NCBI GenBank assembly: GCA_964553105.1
Contig: CAZKJO010000027.1
Coordinates: forward strand, 1 to 34,400
Reading direction: 5' to 3'
Source: Profundicola sp964553105
GTDB lineage: Bacteria > Bacteroidota > Bacteroidia > Flavobacteriales > Weeksellaceae
Length of the DNA: 34,400 nt
In this document: in pieces, positions 23,826 through 33,400 of the stretch
Layout: every line of letters starts with the position of its first letter
How positions within the stretch are numbered: position 1 is the stretch's first letter
Program-made: the position numbers and the translations under genes
The notes under the pieces: generated by a model
What the model saw: the letters and a program-made list of their open reading frames with translations, nothing else
The model's database searches: none
What the model was told of the DNA's origin: nothing

Positions 23826-23842
23826 ATCATATTTATTTTTTT

Positions 23843-24391
23843 TTAAGTTCTTAAAACTTTTACCTGAAAATCGTGCGTGATTTGAATCAACGACGAGGAT
23901 GGGAATTCGGGGATAAAATTTTCGGCTTCGGGCATAATGTAGTCTACTTGCTCAAGAATTTGATTTGAGATCTGCTGATAATTCGTTGGGGCAGCTTCAC
24001 CAGCAATATTAGCTGAAGTGGAAATTAATGGCTGTTTGCTGCGTTGAATTAGGCGTTGCAACAAGGGATAATTTACCACTCGAATGGCAATGGTGCCTTC
24101 GGGAGACAATAGAAAGTCTGGCAAATCGAGGATTTTCTCGTAAACGATGGTTACGGGTTTTTCGGACAAATCTATGATGTCCCAAGCTAAATCGGGCACG
24201 TCTACATATTTCTGTAAACTAGCATCGTTGTCGACCAACAAAATATAGGTTTTATTGTCTGGCCTGTGTTTTAATTGGTTGAGTTTGGCGATGGCTTTTT
24301 GGTCAAACGCAAGACAACTCAGACCAAAAGTTGTGTCGGTGGGTGTAAGAATAACTCCAGAATTCTGTAATATTTCGAGTGCTTTTTGCAT
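23843..24391 (-). CDS. L-threonylcarbamoyladenylate synthase (Sua5/YciO/YrdC/YwlC family)
   Basis: This enzyme makes threonylcarbamoyl-AMP from threonine, bicarbonate and ATP, the first step of the tRNA t6A modification. The 182 residues show the family pattern PTDTTFGLSCLAFD near the start, LKHRPDNKTYILLV (the KxR substrate site), the RVVNYPLLQRLI stretch and ISTSANIAGEAAPTN. It is a short, single-domain version without the C-terminal Sua5 domain. The ATG is 4 bases from a perfect -7 box, so the mRNA may be leaderless. The stop is followed by a run of A residues on the same strand. Confidence 0.9.
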   Translation of the reverse strand: MQKALEILQNSGVILTPTDTTFGLSCLAFDQKAIAKLNQLKHRPDNKTYILLVDNDASLQKYVDVPDLAWDIIDLSEKPVTIVYEKILDLPDFLLSPEGTIAIRVVNYPLLQRLIQRSKQPLISTSANIAGEAAPTNYQQISNQILEQVDYIMPEAENFIPEFPSSSLIQITHDFQVKVLRT

Positions 24392-24429
24392 GCGGCAAAA
24401 TTATTGCTTTTATTTTGAATCGATGACAA
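24386..24429. promoter_or_regulatory. Compact divergent promoter region of sua5 and a glycosyltransferase
   Basis: Only 31 bases separate the two start codons. Leftward, TAATTTTG (minus strand, 24396-24403) has TTG on the minus strand at 24427-24429 after a 23-base spacer, inside the second and third codons of the glycosyltransferase. Rightward, TTATTTTG (24410-24417, one mismatch) has TTG at 24386-24388 after 21 bases, inside the first codons of sua5. Each -33 element therefore lies in the other gene. The rightward promoter is the weaker prediction. Confidence 0.55.
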
Positions 24430-25565
24430 AACGAAAAATATTATTTCGGATAGCGAACTTCGAAGGTGGTGGAGCTGAGAAAGTTCTGACCACTATTTTA
24501 AAAAAACTCAATCGAGATAAATTTGAAATTGATTTACTCTTGCATCGACTTTCTGGAATTTATCTGAAAGATATTCCAAAAGATGTAGGCTTATTTTATT
24601 TAGGGAAAGGTGAAGCTCATTTGGGTAATTCTTGGTTACCGAAAATAATTGAGCGAAAAATTGAGAAAAAGAAATACAAGTGGCTTAAATCGAATACTAA
24701 GTATATATATTCTAAAAAATTAAAAAAAGAATATGATGTTGAGGTTGCTTTTCTTCATGATTTAATGCCGATTGTAAAGTCGAGCCCTTCGAAAAAGAAG
24801 ATAGCTTGGGTTCATAATGATTTTTCGAATGAAAATTATTTAACTGAAAAAATTAAGAAAGACATCGTAGAGGCTTCTCAATGCTTTGATAAAATTATTT
24901 GCGTTTCGCTGCAGTCGAAAGAAAGTTTTGAGAATTATGGGGCAGATTCAAGTAAAACCCAATTGATTTATAATCCCATCGACGAAAAAGAAATTTATGC
25001 TAAAAGTGAGCTAGAAAAGATTGAATTAGATAAAAATAAAATTAATCTTCTGGCTATGGGGAGGTTGCATCCACAAAAGCGCTATGATCGTATGATTGAG
25101 GCCGTAGAGCTTTTGGTTAAGAGAGGAGTAGATAATTTTCATCTTAATATACTGGGCGAAGGGAATGAAAAGGAAAAACTTTCAGAAATGATTCGGTCTA
25201 AGGATTTAGAAACCCATATAAGCCTGAGAGGTTTTATTGCTAATCCTTATCCTTGGATTAAGGCTTCTGATGTTTTTGTTATGTCCTCTGACTTTGAAGG
25301 TTTCCCAGTAGTGATTTGCGAAAATCTTATTCTCAATAAACCTATTATTTCAACCAGGGTCTCTGGAACTATAGAAGTAATAGCTGAGCATGGATTAGGT
25401 TTTATAACCGAAAAAAATCCAAACGACTTAGCAGAGAAGCTTGGTAATATGATATTGAATAAGGCTGTAAGAGAGGTGTTTGAACAAAAAATTCGATCTA
25501 CCGAATTACCTTTTTCGAGTGATCATTCCATGAGAGAAATTAATCAACTGCTATTTGAGATTTAA
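24423..25565 (+). CDS. GT4 family glycosyltransferase
   Basis: This cytoplasmic GT-B enzyme probably adds a sugar to a surface polysaccharide or LPS. The 380 residues have the N-terminal FRIANFEGGGAEKVLTTIL (donor-side loop of GT4 enzymes) and the C-terminal MGRLHPQKRYDRMIEAV, NILGEGNEKEKLSEM, RGFIANPYPWIKASDVFVMSS and FEGFPVVICENL, containing the conserved EX7E region. The frame is open further upstream, but ATG 24423 is used because the upstream part lies antisense within sua5. Its stop overlaps the stop of the convergent gene by 3 bases, with no terminator in between. Confidence 0.92.
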   Translation: MTKRKILFRIANFEGGGAEKVLTTILKKLNRDKFEIDLLLHRLSGIYLKDIPKDVGLFYLGKGEAHLGNSWLPKIIERKIEKKKYKWLKSNTKYIYSKKLKKEYDVEVAFLHDLMPIVKSSPSKKKIAWVHNDFSNENYLTEKIKKDIVEASQCFDKIICVSLQSKESFENYGADSSKTQLIYNPIDEKEIYAKSELEKIELDKNKINLLAMGRLHPQKRYDRMIEAVELLVKRGVDNFHLNILGEGNEKEKLSEMIRSKDLETHISLRGFIANPYPWIKASDVFVMSSDFEGFPVVICENLILNKPIISTRVSGTIEVIAEHGLGFITEKNPNDLAEKLGNMILNKAVREVFEQKIRSTELPFSSDHSMREINQLLFEI

Positions 25566-26497
25566 GACAAAATAGTTTTAACCCAATTTTCTACCGTATA
25601 CTTCTTATAGATGTCGGTAGGAACTTCCTGATAATTAGAAGCTAGAAATTCTTTTGGTATATGAATGTCTTCTGGATTGATAACTAAAATGTTATTTTCA
25701 TTATAGAAATCATAATTTTTGATTTCGGGATTATTGGTTATTAGTTTCTTATGATTTCCTAGCGCCTCAAAGGGTCTAAAACTTAATCCTTTCTGATCTT
25801 TTCGTTGCATATCAACCATAATTTTGCAATCTCTGATGTAGTCTTCTATTTCTGAAATCGGGAGTTTGGTTGTAGTAACTGAAAATAACTTGAATGATTT
25901 TCTTTTTTTCGAGAACAGAATGAATTTAAAATCAATCTTATGTTGATGCAAGTACTCAGCAAGGCGATTTAATTTATGCCATCTGTGGTCGTAAGCAGAG
26001 ATATTAAAGATTTGATGTTTATGAGTTTCTGACCTTAGTTTATCGGTTGCAATGAAGTTTGGAATAAAAGTATAAGATTCTGATTTACAATCTTCTGGTT
26101 CATAGGAAAAAACCTTATCAAAATGATGAGCTATCTTCCTCTGTTCCGGCATTTTAGTGAGGCTATCGAAAAAATAAGCAACATATTTTTTAGAAATGGA
26201 CTTTAGAAAAACATGTGTTTGTTGATTTAGATATTGTCCGTGGATAATAAGAGTGTAGTCAAATGATTTTCCTCTAAATCTTTTTTTTAATGCTTCTTCA
26301 CGAGCTTTCTTTTTAGCATTTTCGCCAAACAACTTACCTATTCCCGCGCTAATCTTATGAAAGATATTATTGTATTCAAATTTAAGCGGCGCATCTTCAT
26401 AGTACAAAACTTCCACCTCATGACCTTGGCGTTTCATTTCTTCCACTGCAAAATCCATGTATCCAAAAATATAACTGGAGATAAGTAGAATTTTCAT
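25562..26497 (-). CDS. Glycosyltransferase-like protein (CgeB-like)
   Basis: The 311-residue protein begins MKILLISSYIFGYMDFAVEEM and has the Rossmann-like pattern of GT-B proteins. YVAYFFDSLTKMPEQRKIAHHFDKVFSYEPEDC and MQRKDQKGLSFRPFEALGNHKKLITNN resemble CgeB-like and DUF3880-type glycosyltransferases of polysaccharide clusters. The donor and acceptor are unknown and I would not assign a precise activity. It overlaps the upstream TOD1/MUCI70-like gene by 4 bases and is the last gene of the dapD operon. Confidence 0.75.
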   Translation of the reverse strand: MKILLISSYIFGYMDFAVEEMKRQGHEVEVLYYEDAPLKFEYNNIFHKISAGIGKLFGENAKKKAREEALKKRFRGKSFDYTLIIHGQYLNQQTHVFLKSISKKYVAYFFDSLTKMPEQRKIAHHFDKVFSYEPEDCKSESYTFIPNFIATDKLRSETHKHQIFNISAYDHRWHKLNRLAEYLHQHKIDFKFILFSKKRKSFKLFSVTTTKLPISEIEDYIRDCKIMVDMQRKDQKGLSFRPFEALGNHKKLITNNPEIKNYDFYNENNILVINPEDIHIPKEFLASNYQEVPTDIYKKYTVENWVKTILS

Positions 26498-27267
26498 GCT
26501 TTTGGAATCTTGATTAAACCCAACTTTCTTTTAAAATATACTTTTCGAAGTTTGTTTGTCCAATTTTTTCTCATGTCGCCTAACCAATAGATATAAGGAT
26601 TTCCTCGCCTTATATCACCTGGAATCGTCGCAAATTCAAAATTATTTTTCCAAGCGACATAATTAAAACTCATTTGGTCCCTTTTGCTATAGTTTTCTAC
26701 CATATACCACCAATCTTCCATTAATTTAATGACTTCCGGATGGTTATGATTTCTAACTAAACATCCACCTTTTATAAGTCCATTTTCAACTGGATAATTT
26801 TCACTTTTCAAAAATTTTAAATGCTTATCGATAGTAGATAAATCATCTTTAAAATATAGACCTAGATTATGTAAATCTTTGATGGCCTGACCTTCTGCGT
26901 AAATGCAATTTCTGCTATCTGGAAAAGTCTGTGCATGACTAAATGCTGCCATATTGTGATGCTCTAAACTCTTCTGAAGCAGGTGATTCATATCGCCAAC
27001 AATGAGAAAATTGGCATCTATATAAATACTTGTTTCGTAGTCGCCCACAAATTGATGTGCTAATATTTTAATTTGCCGGTTAGAACGTGTAAAATCTGTA
27101 GCGTCGTAAGGCGTGACCTGAATTACTTTCCAAGGATGTGCTTGTAGGTTAGATTGATCGGTAAAACATATAAAATCGAAACCCTCTATTTTAGGTTGAG
27201 GAACAAGCCCACATTGACCCCCGAAAATAGCTGTATAAATTACTTTCTTGTTTATTGGTTTTCCCAT
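26494..27267 (-). CDS. TOD1/MUCI70-like (DUF616) glycosyltransferase
   Basis: The 257-residue protein carries the family features: KKVIYTAIFGGQCGLVPQP at the start, IEGFDFICFTDQ, TRSNRQIKILAHQF, YETSIYIDANF (a likely metal- or nucleotide-sugar-binding DxN) and a late RDQMSFNYVAWKN, which is a typical acceptor or catalytic segment. It probably transfers a sugar to a surface glycan. It overlaps the fusion gene by 16 bases upstream and the next gene by 4, showing tight coupling. Confidence 0.82.
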   Translation of the reverse strand: MGKPINKKVIYTAIFGGQCGLVPQPKIEGFDFICFTDQSNLQAHPWKVIQVTPYDATDFTRSNRQIKILAHQFVGDYETSIYIDANFLIVGDMNHLLQKSLEHHNMAAFSHAQTFPDSRNCIYAEGQAIKDLHNLGLYFKDDLSTIDKHLKFLKSENYPVENGLIKGGCLVRNHNHPEVIKLMEDWWYMVENYSKRDQMSFNYVAWKNNFEFATIPGDIRRGNPYIYWLGDMRKNWTNKLRKVYFKRKLGLIKIPKA

Positions 27268-29108
27268 AATTCATCTAGATACACATATCTTTTGTGTACG
27301 TAATCCGCAAGTAATTTAGACATTTTAAAACCAACAAGACCATCTAAGAAACCAAACCTCAACACATAATGATGGAAAAACCTGAATCCAGGCTTAATAT
27401 AAAAATGAAAGAAATTAGGCCTGACTTTCTTTTCAAACAATTCTTCAGCTCTTAATTTTGAATAAAAGAAGAGTTTTTCTTTATAGTTTTCAAATGACTT
27501 ATAAGAGTAGTGATCTAATTTTGTTTTTAGCTTACCTGGCTTTTTATCACATTCCAGAATTTCGTGTACTAAGAATTCGTCCTTATAGCGGCAACAAGAT
27601 TTTCTAAATAAGCGAATCGCTTTATCATTTTGCCAACCACTGTATTTCAAGCGGTTATTTTGAACATAGAATTTTCTATAATTATAAAAAGAGCTAATTT
27701 CTTTTTCTGTTCTAACGGTATATAAAATCTCTGCGATTAAGGCTTGCGGCAATCTTTCGTCGGCGTCATAAAAGGTTATCCAGTCATATTGAGCTTTTTC
27801 TAAGGCAAAATTTCTTTGACTAGAGAAGTTATCGAATTTGCGCTGGTATACCTTTACTTTTGGATTTCTTTTGGCTAATTCTACGGTTCTATCGGTACTG
27901 AATGAATCCACCACAATAATTTCATCTGCGAATTTATCCACTTCGGACAGATAAGCTAAAATATTTTCCTCCTCGTTTTTAGTGATTACCAAGGCCGATA
28001 TATTTTGATGTTCAGACGGAACTATTTGCTGAGACTGAAAATGAGGGAAATTTTGGCTTAAGAATTCTGAAAGTTTTTCTATCACAAAATCCTCCGTTAG
28101 CAAATCATAATAAGTTGCTGCTTTTTCCTCGTATAATTTCAGATCAGGTTTAATATATAAATCTGGTCGAAGTTGTCTTAAATGAACACTCGCGTGCTCT
28201 ACCTTATTTTCCATACATCCCCAAATCTCTGGGAATTTATGTGGAGAATAAATACTGAAAGTTTTCTTGTTTAAAGCTTTAGCCATATTGATTCCGCCAC
28301 CTTCGTTTCCAATGTAGGCATCACAATTTGACATGATTTTTAGATACTCGCGTACACTTTTCCCAATTAAATGAGGATAGATTTTATCTTTAGACTTTAA
28401 GTTATTTAAGATTAAATCTACTGATTCTTGCTGTTTAGGAATATAATTAAAGAGAATATTCACATCATAATGCTCTTGAATGAATTCAATAAGCTGAGCC
28501 ATTCTCTCTAGACTCCATGATTTAACAGGACTACTTCCTAGAATTCCCAACATAAAACTAGGGCGATTCAAATCTAAGCCAGCATCTTGCATGAGTTGTT
28601 TGCCTTCATCTTTTTCCTCTTCAGAAAGAAATAATTTAAAACTAAAATCCAACTGAGTTAAGTCCTCACAAAAAGGCTTTAATAACTTCAAACGATCCTC
28701 TAGGGCTTTGCAATAACCCATTTGAGTAGTATCTGCTTGATTAATCAAATCCGTATATAGATGTCGAAAAATAGGCTTGTTATAACTCACGCGTTGTTTA
28801 GCTCCAGAACGCCAAGTGATGTATCGACTCTGTAATTTGGCATAAGGATCAATCAGAATATCGTAGTTTTCTTTACGAATGACGCTTGCATATTGTTTAA
28901 GAACTTTAAACTTTTTTAATTCTACATCATCAAAAGATATTACTCTATTGATATTAGGATTTCCTTTTAGCACATCCAAAGCCTGCTTATAACAGAAAAA
29001 ATGAATTTCGCTATTTGGGTAAATCTTCTTTAAATTATTGGCAATGACCGACGAAGCCAAGACATCACCAATGAATTTATTTTGTATGATTAAAATCTTC
29101 TTCAACAA
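27252..29108 (-). CDS. Fusion of a GT9 heptosyltransferase-like and a GT2 glycosyltransferase domain
   Basis: One frame of 618 residues joins two enzymes. Residues 1 to about 350 are GT9-like: IIQNKFIGDVLASSVIANNL at 7-26 and YIGNEGGGINMAKAL at 265-279, as in ADP-heptose:LPS heptosyltransferases. From residue 370 a GT2 domain of the WaaE/KdtX-like type begins: SALVITKNEEENILAYL, IIVVDSFSTDRTVELA (399-412) and FYDADERL with the DxD at 448-450, then an aromatic-rich tail. Both halves look intact. It follows dapD by 19 bases and overlaps the next gene by 16. Each half probably adds one sugar to an LPS core or glycan. Confidence 0.88.
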   Translation of the reverse strand: MLKKILIIQNKFIGDVLASSVIANNLKKIYPNSEIHFFCYKQALDVLKGNPNINRVISFDDVELKKFKVLKQYASVIRKENYDILIDPYAKLQSRYITWRSGAKQRVSYNKPIFRHLYTDLINQADTTQMGYCKALEDRLKLLKPFCEDLTQLDFSFKLFLSEEEKDEGKQLMQDAGLDLNRPSFMLGILGSSPVKSWSLERMAQLIEFIQEHYDVNILFNYIPKQQESVDLILNNLKSKDKIYPHLIGKSVREYLKIMSNCDAYIGNEGGGINMAKALNKKTFSIYSPHKFPEIWGCMENKVEHASVHLRQLRPDLYIKPDLKLYEEKAATYYDLLTEDFVIEKLSEFLSQNFPHFQSQQIVPSEHQNISALVITKNEEENILAYLSEVDKFADEIIVVDSFSTDRTVELAKRNPKVKVYQRKFDNFSSQRNFALEKAQYDWITFYDADERLPQALIAEILYTVRTEKEISSFYNYRKFYVQNNRLKYSGWQNDKAIRLFRKSCCRYKDEFLVHEILECDKKPGKLKTKLDHYSYKSFENYKEKLFFYSKLRAEELFEKKVRPNFFHFYIKPGFRFFHHYVLRFGFLDGLVGFKMSKLLADYVHKRYVYLDELWENQ

Positions 29109-29127
29109 TACCGATACAAGAAATTAA

Positions 29128-29943
29128 TTAAACAGCAACATTATGCGTTCTCAAAGCTTCGTTTAAAGAAGTCTTTTTATCTGTAGAAGCTTTTCTTTGA
29201 CCAATAATCAGAGCACAAGGAACTTGGTACTCACCTGCTGGGAATTTTTTGGTATAACTACCAGGGATCACAACGGATCTTGGCGGTACATATCCTTTTA
29301 TTTCTTTTGGTTCCTCTCCTGTTACATCAATGATTTTTGTTGAAGCAGTTAAGACAACATTAGCCCCTAAAACGGCCTCTGTTCCTACTCTAACACCTTC
29401 TACAACTATACAGCGAGAACCTATAAATGCATTATCTTCAATAATTACGGGTGCAGCTTGCAATGGTTCTAAAACGCCACCAATACCAACACCTCCACTC
29501 AAATGAACACCTTTACCAATCTGTGCACAACTACCAACCGTTGCCCAAGTATCTACCATAGTACCCTCATCTACATAAGCACCGATATTAACATAAGAAG
29601 GCATCATGATTACTCCTTTAGCCACAAAAGCACCATGTCTAGCAATCGCATGAGGCACCACACGCACTCCTTTGGCTGCATAATCTTTCTTTAGAGGAAT
29701 CTTATCATGAAACTCAAAAGGACCTACTTCTATGGTTTTCATTTCTTGGATTGGGAAATACATTACCACTGCTTTCTTCACCCATTCATTAACAGTCCAA
29801 CCATCCTGATTAGGTTCGGCCACACGTAGCTCACCTAAATCTAGCATATCCACTACTTTTCTAATGGCATCTTGATTTTCTTTATTTTTCAATAAATCCC
29901 TGTTTTCCCAAGTATCATCGATAATCTGTTGAAGTTCTTGCAT
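29128..29943 (-). CDS. dapD: 2,3,4,5-tetrahydropyridine-2,6-dicarboxylate N-succinyltransferase
   Basis: This enzyme succinylates tetrahydrodipicolinate in the succinylase branch of lysine and diaminopimelate synthesis. The 271 residues match the family. A short helical N-terminal domain (QQIIDDTWENRDLL) precedes a left-handed beta-helix built from hexapeptide repeats (about 100-235) with IARHGAFVAKGVIMMPSY, NIGAYVDEGTMVDTWATVGS and GGVGIGGVLEP. It is the first gene of a run that continues into three glycosyltransferase genes. A TATCTTTG -7 box lies 20 bases upstream. Confidence 0.97.
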   Translation of the reverse strand: MQELQQIIDDTWENRDLLKNKENQDAIRKVVDMLDLGELRVAEPNQDGWTVNEWVKKAVVMYFPIQEMKTIEVGPFEFHDKIPLKKDYAAKGVRVVPHAIARHGAFVAKGVIMMPSYVNIGAYVDEGTMVDTWATVGSCAQIGKGVHLSGGVGIGGVLEPLQAAPVIIEDNAFIGSRCIVVEGVRVGTEAVLGANVVLTASTKIIDVTGEEPKEIKGYVPPRSVVIPGSYTKKFPAGEYQVPCALIIGQRKASTDKKTSLNEALRTHNVAV

Positions 29944-29963
29944 GTTCGTATTTTCTAATTTTA

Positions 29964-29971
29964 CAAAGATA
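29964..29971 (-). promoter_or_regulatory. -7 box of dapD
   Basis: The minus strand reads TATCTTTG, the same 8-mer as the MFS and cca boxes, but here 20 bases before the ATG, giving a leader of roughly 15 bases. No clear TTG is found at the usual spacing. Confidence 0.55.
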
Positions 29972-30383
29972 ATTTCTAATTCTTAAAAGCCTCGAAAATA
30001 GGCAAATTAATTTTATTTAAGAATTACAAGGAACGCGAGCAGTTAAGCTTGAGATTGGATTGGGAGTCTGTATTTTTTAAAACTAAATGCATCATAGATA
30101 ATTTAATTATAAATTATGCATTATGCATTCCTCAACAATAGAATTCCTAAAGCCCTAACACACCTAATTGTTTTAAATTGAACTAATTAAGGGATTTCTT
30201 TAAAAAAATAAAACTTACACAAATTATATTTTCCGCAAAAACATTAACAGAAAGCACTAAATTTTTGTTAAAAATTTAATAGAATCACATGAAAATAAAA
30301 TAAAATTTTCTTAATGACGTGGTTTGATAGTTTATATTATTCCTAAGTATATCTATTTTTATTATTGGATATATTAAATTTTT
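29972..30383. other. AT-rich intergenic region between dapD and the giant surface-protein gene
   Basis: No coding frame or RNA gene is recognisable. It contains AT-rich inverted repeats such as ATAATTT...AAATTAT near 30098-30117 followed by overlapping ATGCATTATGCATT, a style of low-complexity spacer common in flavobacteria. The right edge carries the promoter of the large gene. Confidence 0.6.
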
Positions 30384-30413
30384 TTGCATAAATCATTCAT
30401 ATTCGTATATTTG
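30384..30413 (+). promoter_or_regulatory. Promoter of the giant secreted protein gene
   Basis: TTG at 30384-30386 is followed after exactly 19 bases by TATATTTG at 30406-30413, an ideal Bacteroidota promoter. Transcription would start near 30418, leaving about 20 bases before the ATG at 30440. Confidence 0.75.
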
Positions 30414-30439
30414 ATATTCACAATTAAAACTTCTATATT

Positions 30440-33400
30440 ATGAAAAACATTTACTTCTGGATGTTAACGCTGTTTTGTAGCACGTTAATGTTTTCAGGAA
30501 CTAACAACTTTACGTTTGAAACCCAGACCAAGGGTTGGTCTATGTTTCAAACGCGGGCATTTGGCCCAGACACAGCATTTAAATACGATGGTAACTTCAA
30601 CCATGTATTTTATGGAAATACGATGAGCGCATTAGCAATTAATGACTATTGCACTTCAAGTGGAAGCACTGTTGAAGCAATTACCTTAGTAAGTTTCGAT
30701 GATTTTAGCCACGCTTCACCGGCTGAAGGCGCTCCTGGATATGAAGACTTTACTGACCAAACGATTACGGTGGCCCCAGGAAGCACCTACCCTGTAAGCT
30801 TTGAAGGAAATACGGCGGGGAATTTCACCACTTATTTCACTGTTTTCATTGATTGGAACCAAAACGGTGAATTAGACGATGCAGGTGAGATTTTTGAAAT
30901 TGGATCCATTACAGACTCCGATGGCACAGATGGCATTTCTGCAGATGGACAAATAACAGTTCCAGGTTTTGCCCAAGGAATTACCAGAATGCGAGTTGTT
31001 AAAAATTACGGTTCTTCACGAACAAGCCCTTGTGGCAATTTTTCTTTTGGTCAAGTTGAAGACTACACCATCAATGTTGTAGGAGATCCAATTTGGGACT
31101 GTCCAGAACTAGAAGCATCATTTGGCGAGACATGTGATGATGGCAATCCTGACACTTTGAACGATGCTGTAAATGAAAACTGTGAATGCGAAGGAATTAT
31201 ACCTCCAGATGGAATTGTATGCGAAGCTCCTATTGAGATTACTTCATTACCTTACACAACTACAGATAACACAGAGAATTACGGTGATGATTATGAGAGT
31301 TCTAACATTCCTCCACTTGCTGAAGGAGCAGTTGGAAATCCATCCTCTTATTACTTAACCGGAGATGATGTGGTGTATGCTTACACTCCCTCTCAAAATC
31401 AGATTATTGATATTACGGTAACAGATCATGGCTCTTGGGCTGGTGTTTTTGTATTTACAGGATGTAGTCCTTTCACTAGCACAGTTGGTGGGCATACAAG
31501 TTCGAGTGGTACAACGGCCTTAGAGGTAAATGGTCTTGTAGTTGAGGCAGGAGAAACTTATTATATAGTTATCTCAACATATGCTGCGCCACAATCGACA
31601 CCTTATACGCTTACTGTTACGGACGTTACTCCTTCTTGTTTTATTCCAACAGATTTAGCTATTGATAACATCACTCAAACCAGCGCAGAACTCAGTTGGA
31701 CAACTAGTGCTAGCCAAAGTGATATATATCTTGTCTTAGCTGGCGAACCGGCTCCAGATGAGAATAGTACGCCGACTCACTCGGATCTAACTTCTCCATA
31801 CACTTTGAACAATTTAACGAATAGCACTAACTATGATGTATATTTGCGTTCGGATTGTGGCATTAACGATGGAGTAAGCGATTGGGTTGGACCGTTAACC
31901 TTTGCAACGAGTTGTGGTATAGCTACAGTTCCTTATGTTATGGACTTTGAAACGGCTACCGTTCCTAATCTTCCTGCATGTACATCTAGAGAAAACAATG
32001 GCATTGGAAATGATTGGAAAACAAGTACAAGCGCCAGTGGATTTACTGGTAAAGTATTGAATTATTCCTGGCATTCAACATCAGGCACAGCCAATTCATG
32101 GTTCTTTACACAAGGAATACAGCTTTATGCAAATACTACTTATGATCTTTCATTTTTAGTTGGGAATAATTCTACTTTTTATACTGAGAGCATGAAGGTA
32201 TCATACGGCACATCACCTACAGAGTCGGCCATGGTGAATGAAATTACAGATTTACCAAGCATCCAAACTTCATCAAGCGCTCCAATGGAAAGACTTCATA
32301 GTATCAATCCGCCATCTGATGGAGTGTATTATTTTGGATTTAATGTTTATTCTATAGATGATCAAAATCAATTATACTTAGATGATATTAGTATTGTTGA
32401 GGCACCAGAATGTCCTAATCCTTCTAATTTATCTGTTAGCAACATTGGTGAAACTTCTGCTGATTTAGACTGGGATCATCCTGGAGCTAATTACTACAAT
32501 ATTATTGTAAGAGAAGCAGATGGAGAGGAATATACACCAACTCAGGGAGATATAACTGATTTAGAAATTGAAGGACAACCTTATACTAAAACTGGTTTGT
32601 CGCCAAATACGACGTATGAGTTTTATGTGATCGCAGATTGTGATATGTACTGGTCTGGATTTGTTGGACCGTTTACATTCACTACTTTAGCGGTTGCTCC
32701 TGATAATGATGATGCATGTGGTGCAACAACATTAGCTTGTGGAGATTCTATCGAACAAAGCTTAGCAGGAGCTACAGAATCTTTAGAGGATAGCTGTTTT
32801 GGCTCAGGCACAAGTGATGTATGGTTCACCTTTACTTCTGATGGTTCGCAAACAATGACGGTTGCTGAAACATCTAATTTTGATGCTATAGTTCAACTTT
32901 TTGTTGGAGATGACTGCGGAAACCTGGTAGAGGCTGGAGCATGTTCAGATTACACAGAAAACTACACTGTAACTGAAGCTGGAACTTATTACTTCCGAGT
33001 TCGTCCTTATTCCTCTAGCAACAATGCTGGAACGATTGTAGTTGGACTTACTTGCACTACTCCACCCGTAAATGATAATTGCGATGGCGCTATTGCTCTT
33101 GAATGCGGTGATGACCCTATTACTATTTCATCCATAGGTTCAACAGCAACTGCTCCTGAAGGATGTAGTATTGGAGATAATGGATTATGGTTCTCATTTG
33201 AAGGAACAGGTGCGGATGTAACGATTACATCAACGGCTAGCTTTGATCATAAAATCTATATGCAAACTGGTTCTTGTGATAATTTAACTTATATCGCATG
33301 TCAAGATGGTACTGTAAATGAGGAAATCTACACGATAGATTCTACAGTTGCGGGTGAAATGTACTATGTTTATATAGCTCATTATAGCTCATATACCAAC

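Noticed and set aside
23640..23842. Signal recognition particle RNA, because of GGAAAGCAGC near 23803
   Set aside because: The flanking bases do not form the conserved SRP hairpin, and the surrounding foldback has different pairing.
24255..24422. N-terminal extension of the GT4 glycosyltransferase
   Set aside because: It is antisense to the conserved start of sua5, and the GT4 fold begins at KRKILFRIANFEGGGAE.
31173..31358. Separate short plus-strand frame inside the giant gene
   Set aside because: It is out of frame with the continuous large coding region, which has a signal peptide and domain homology.
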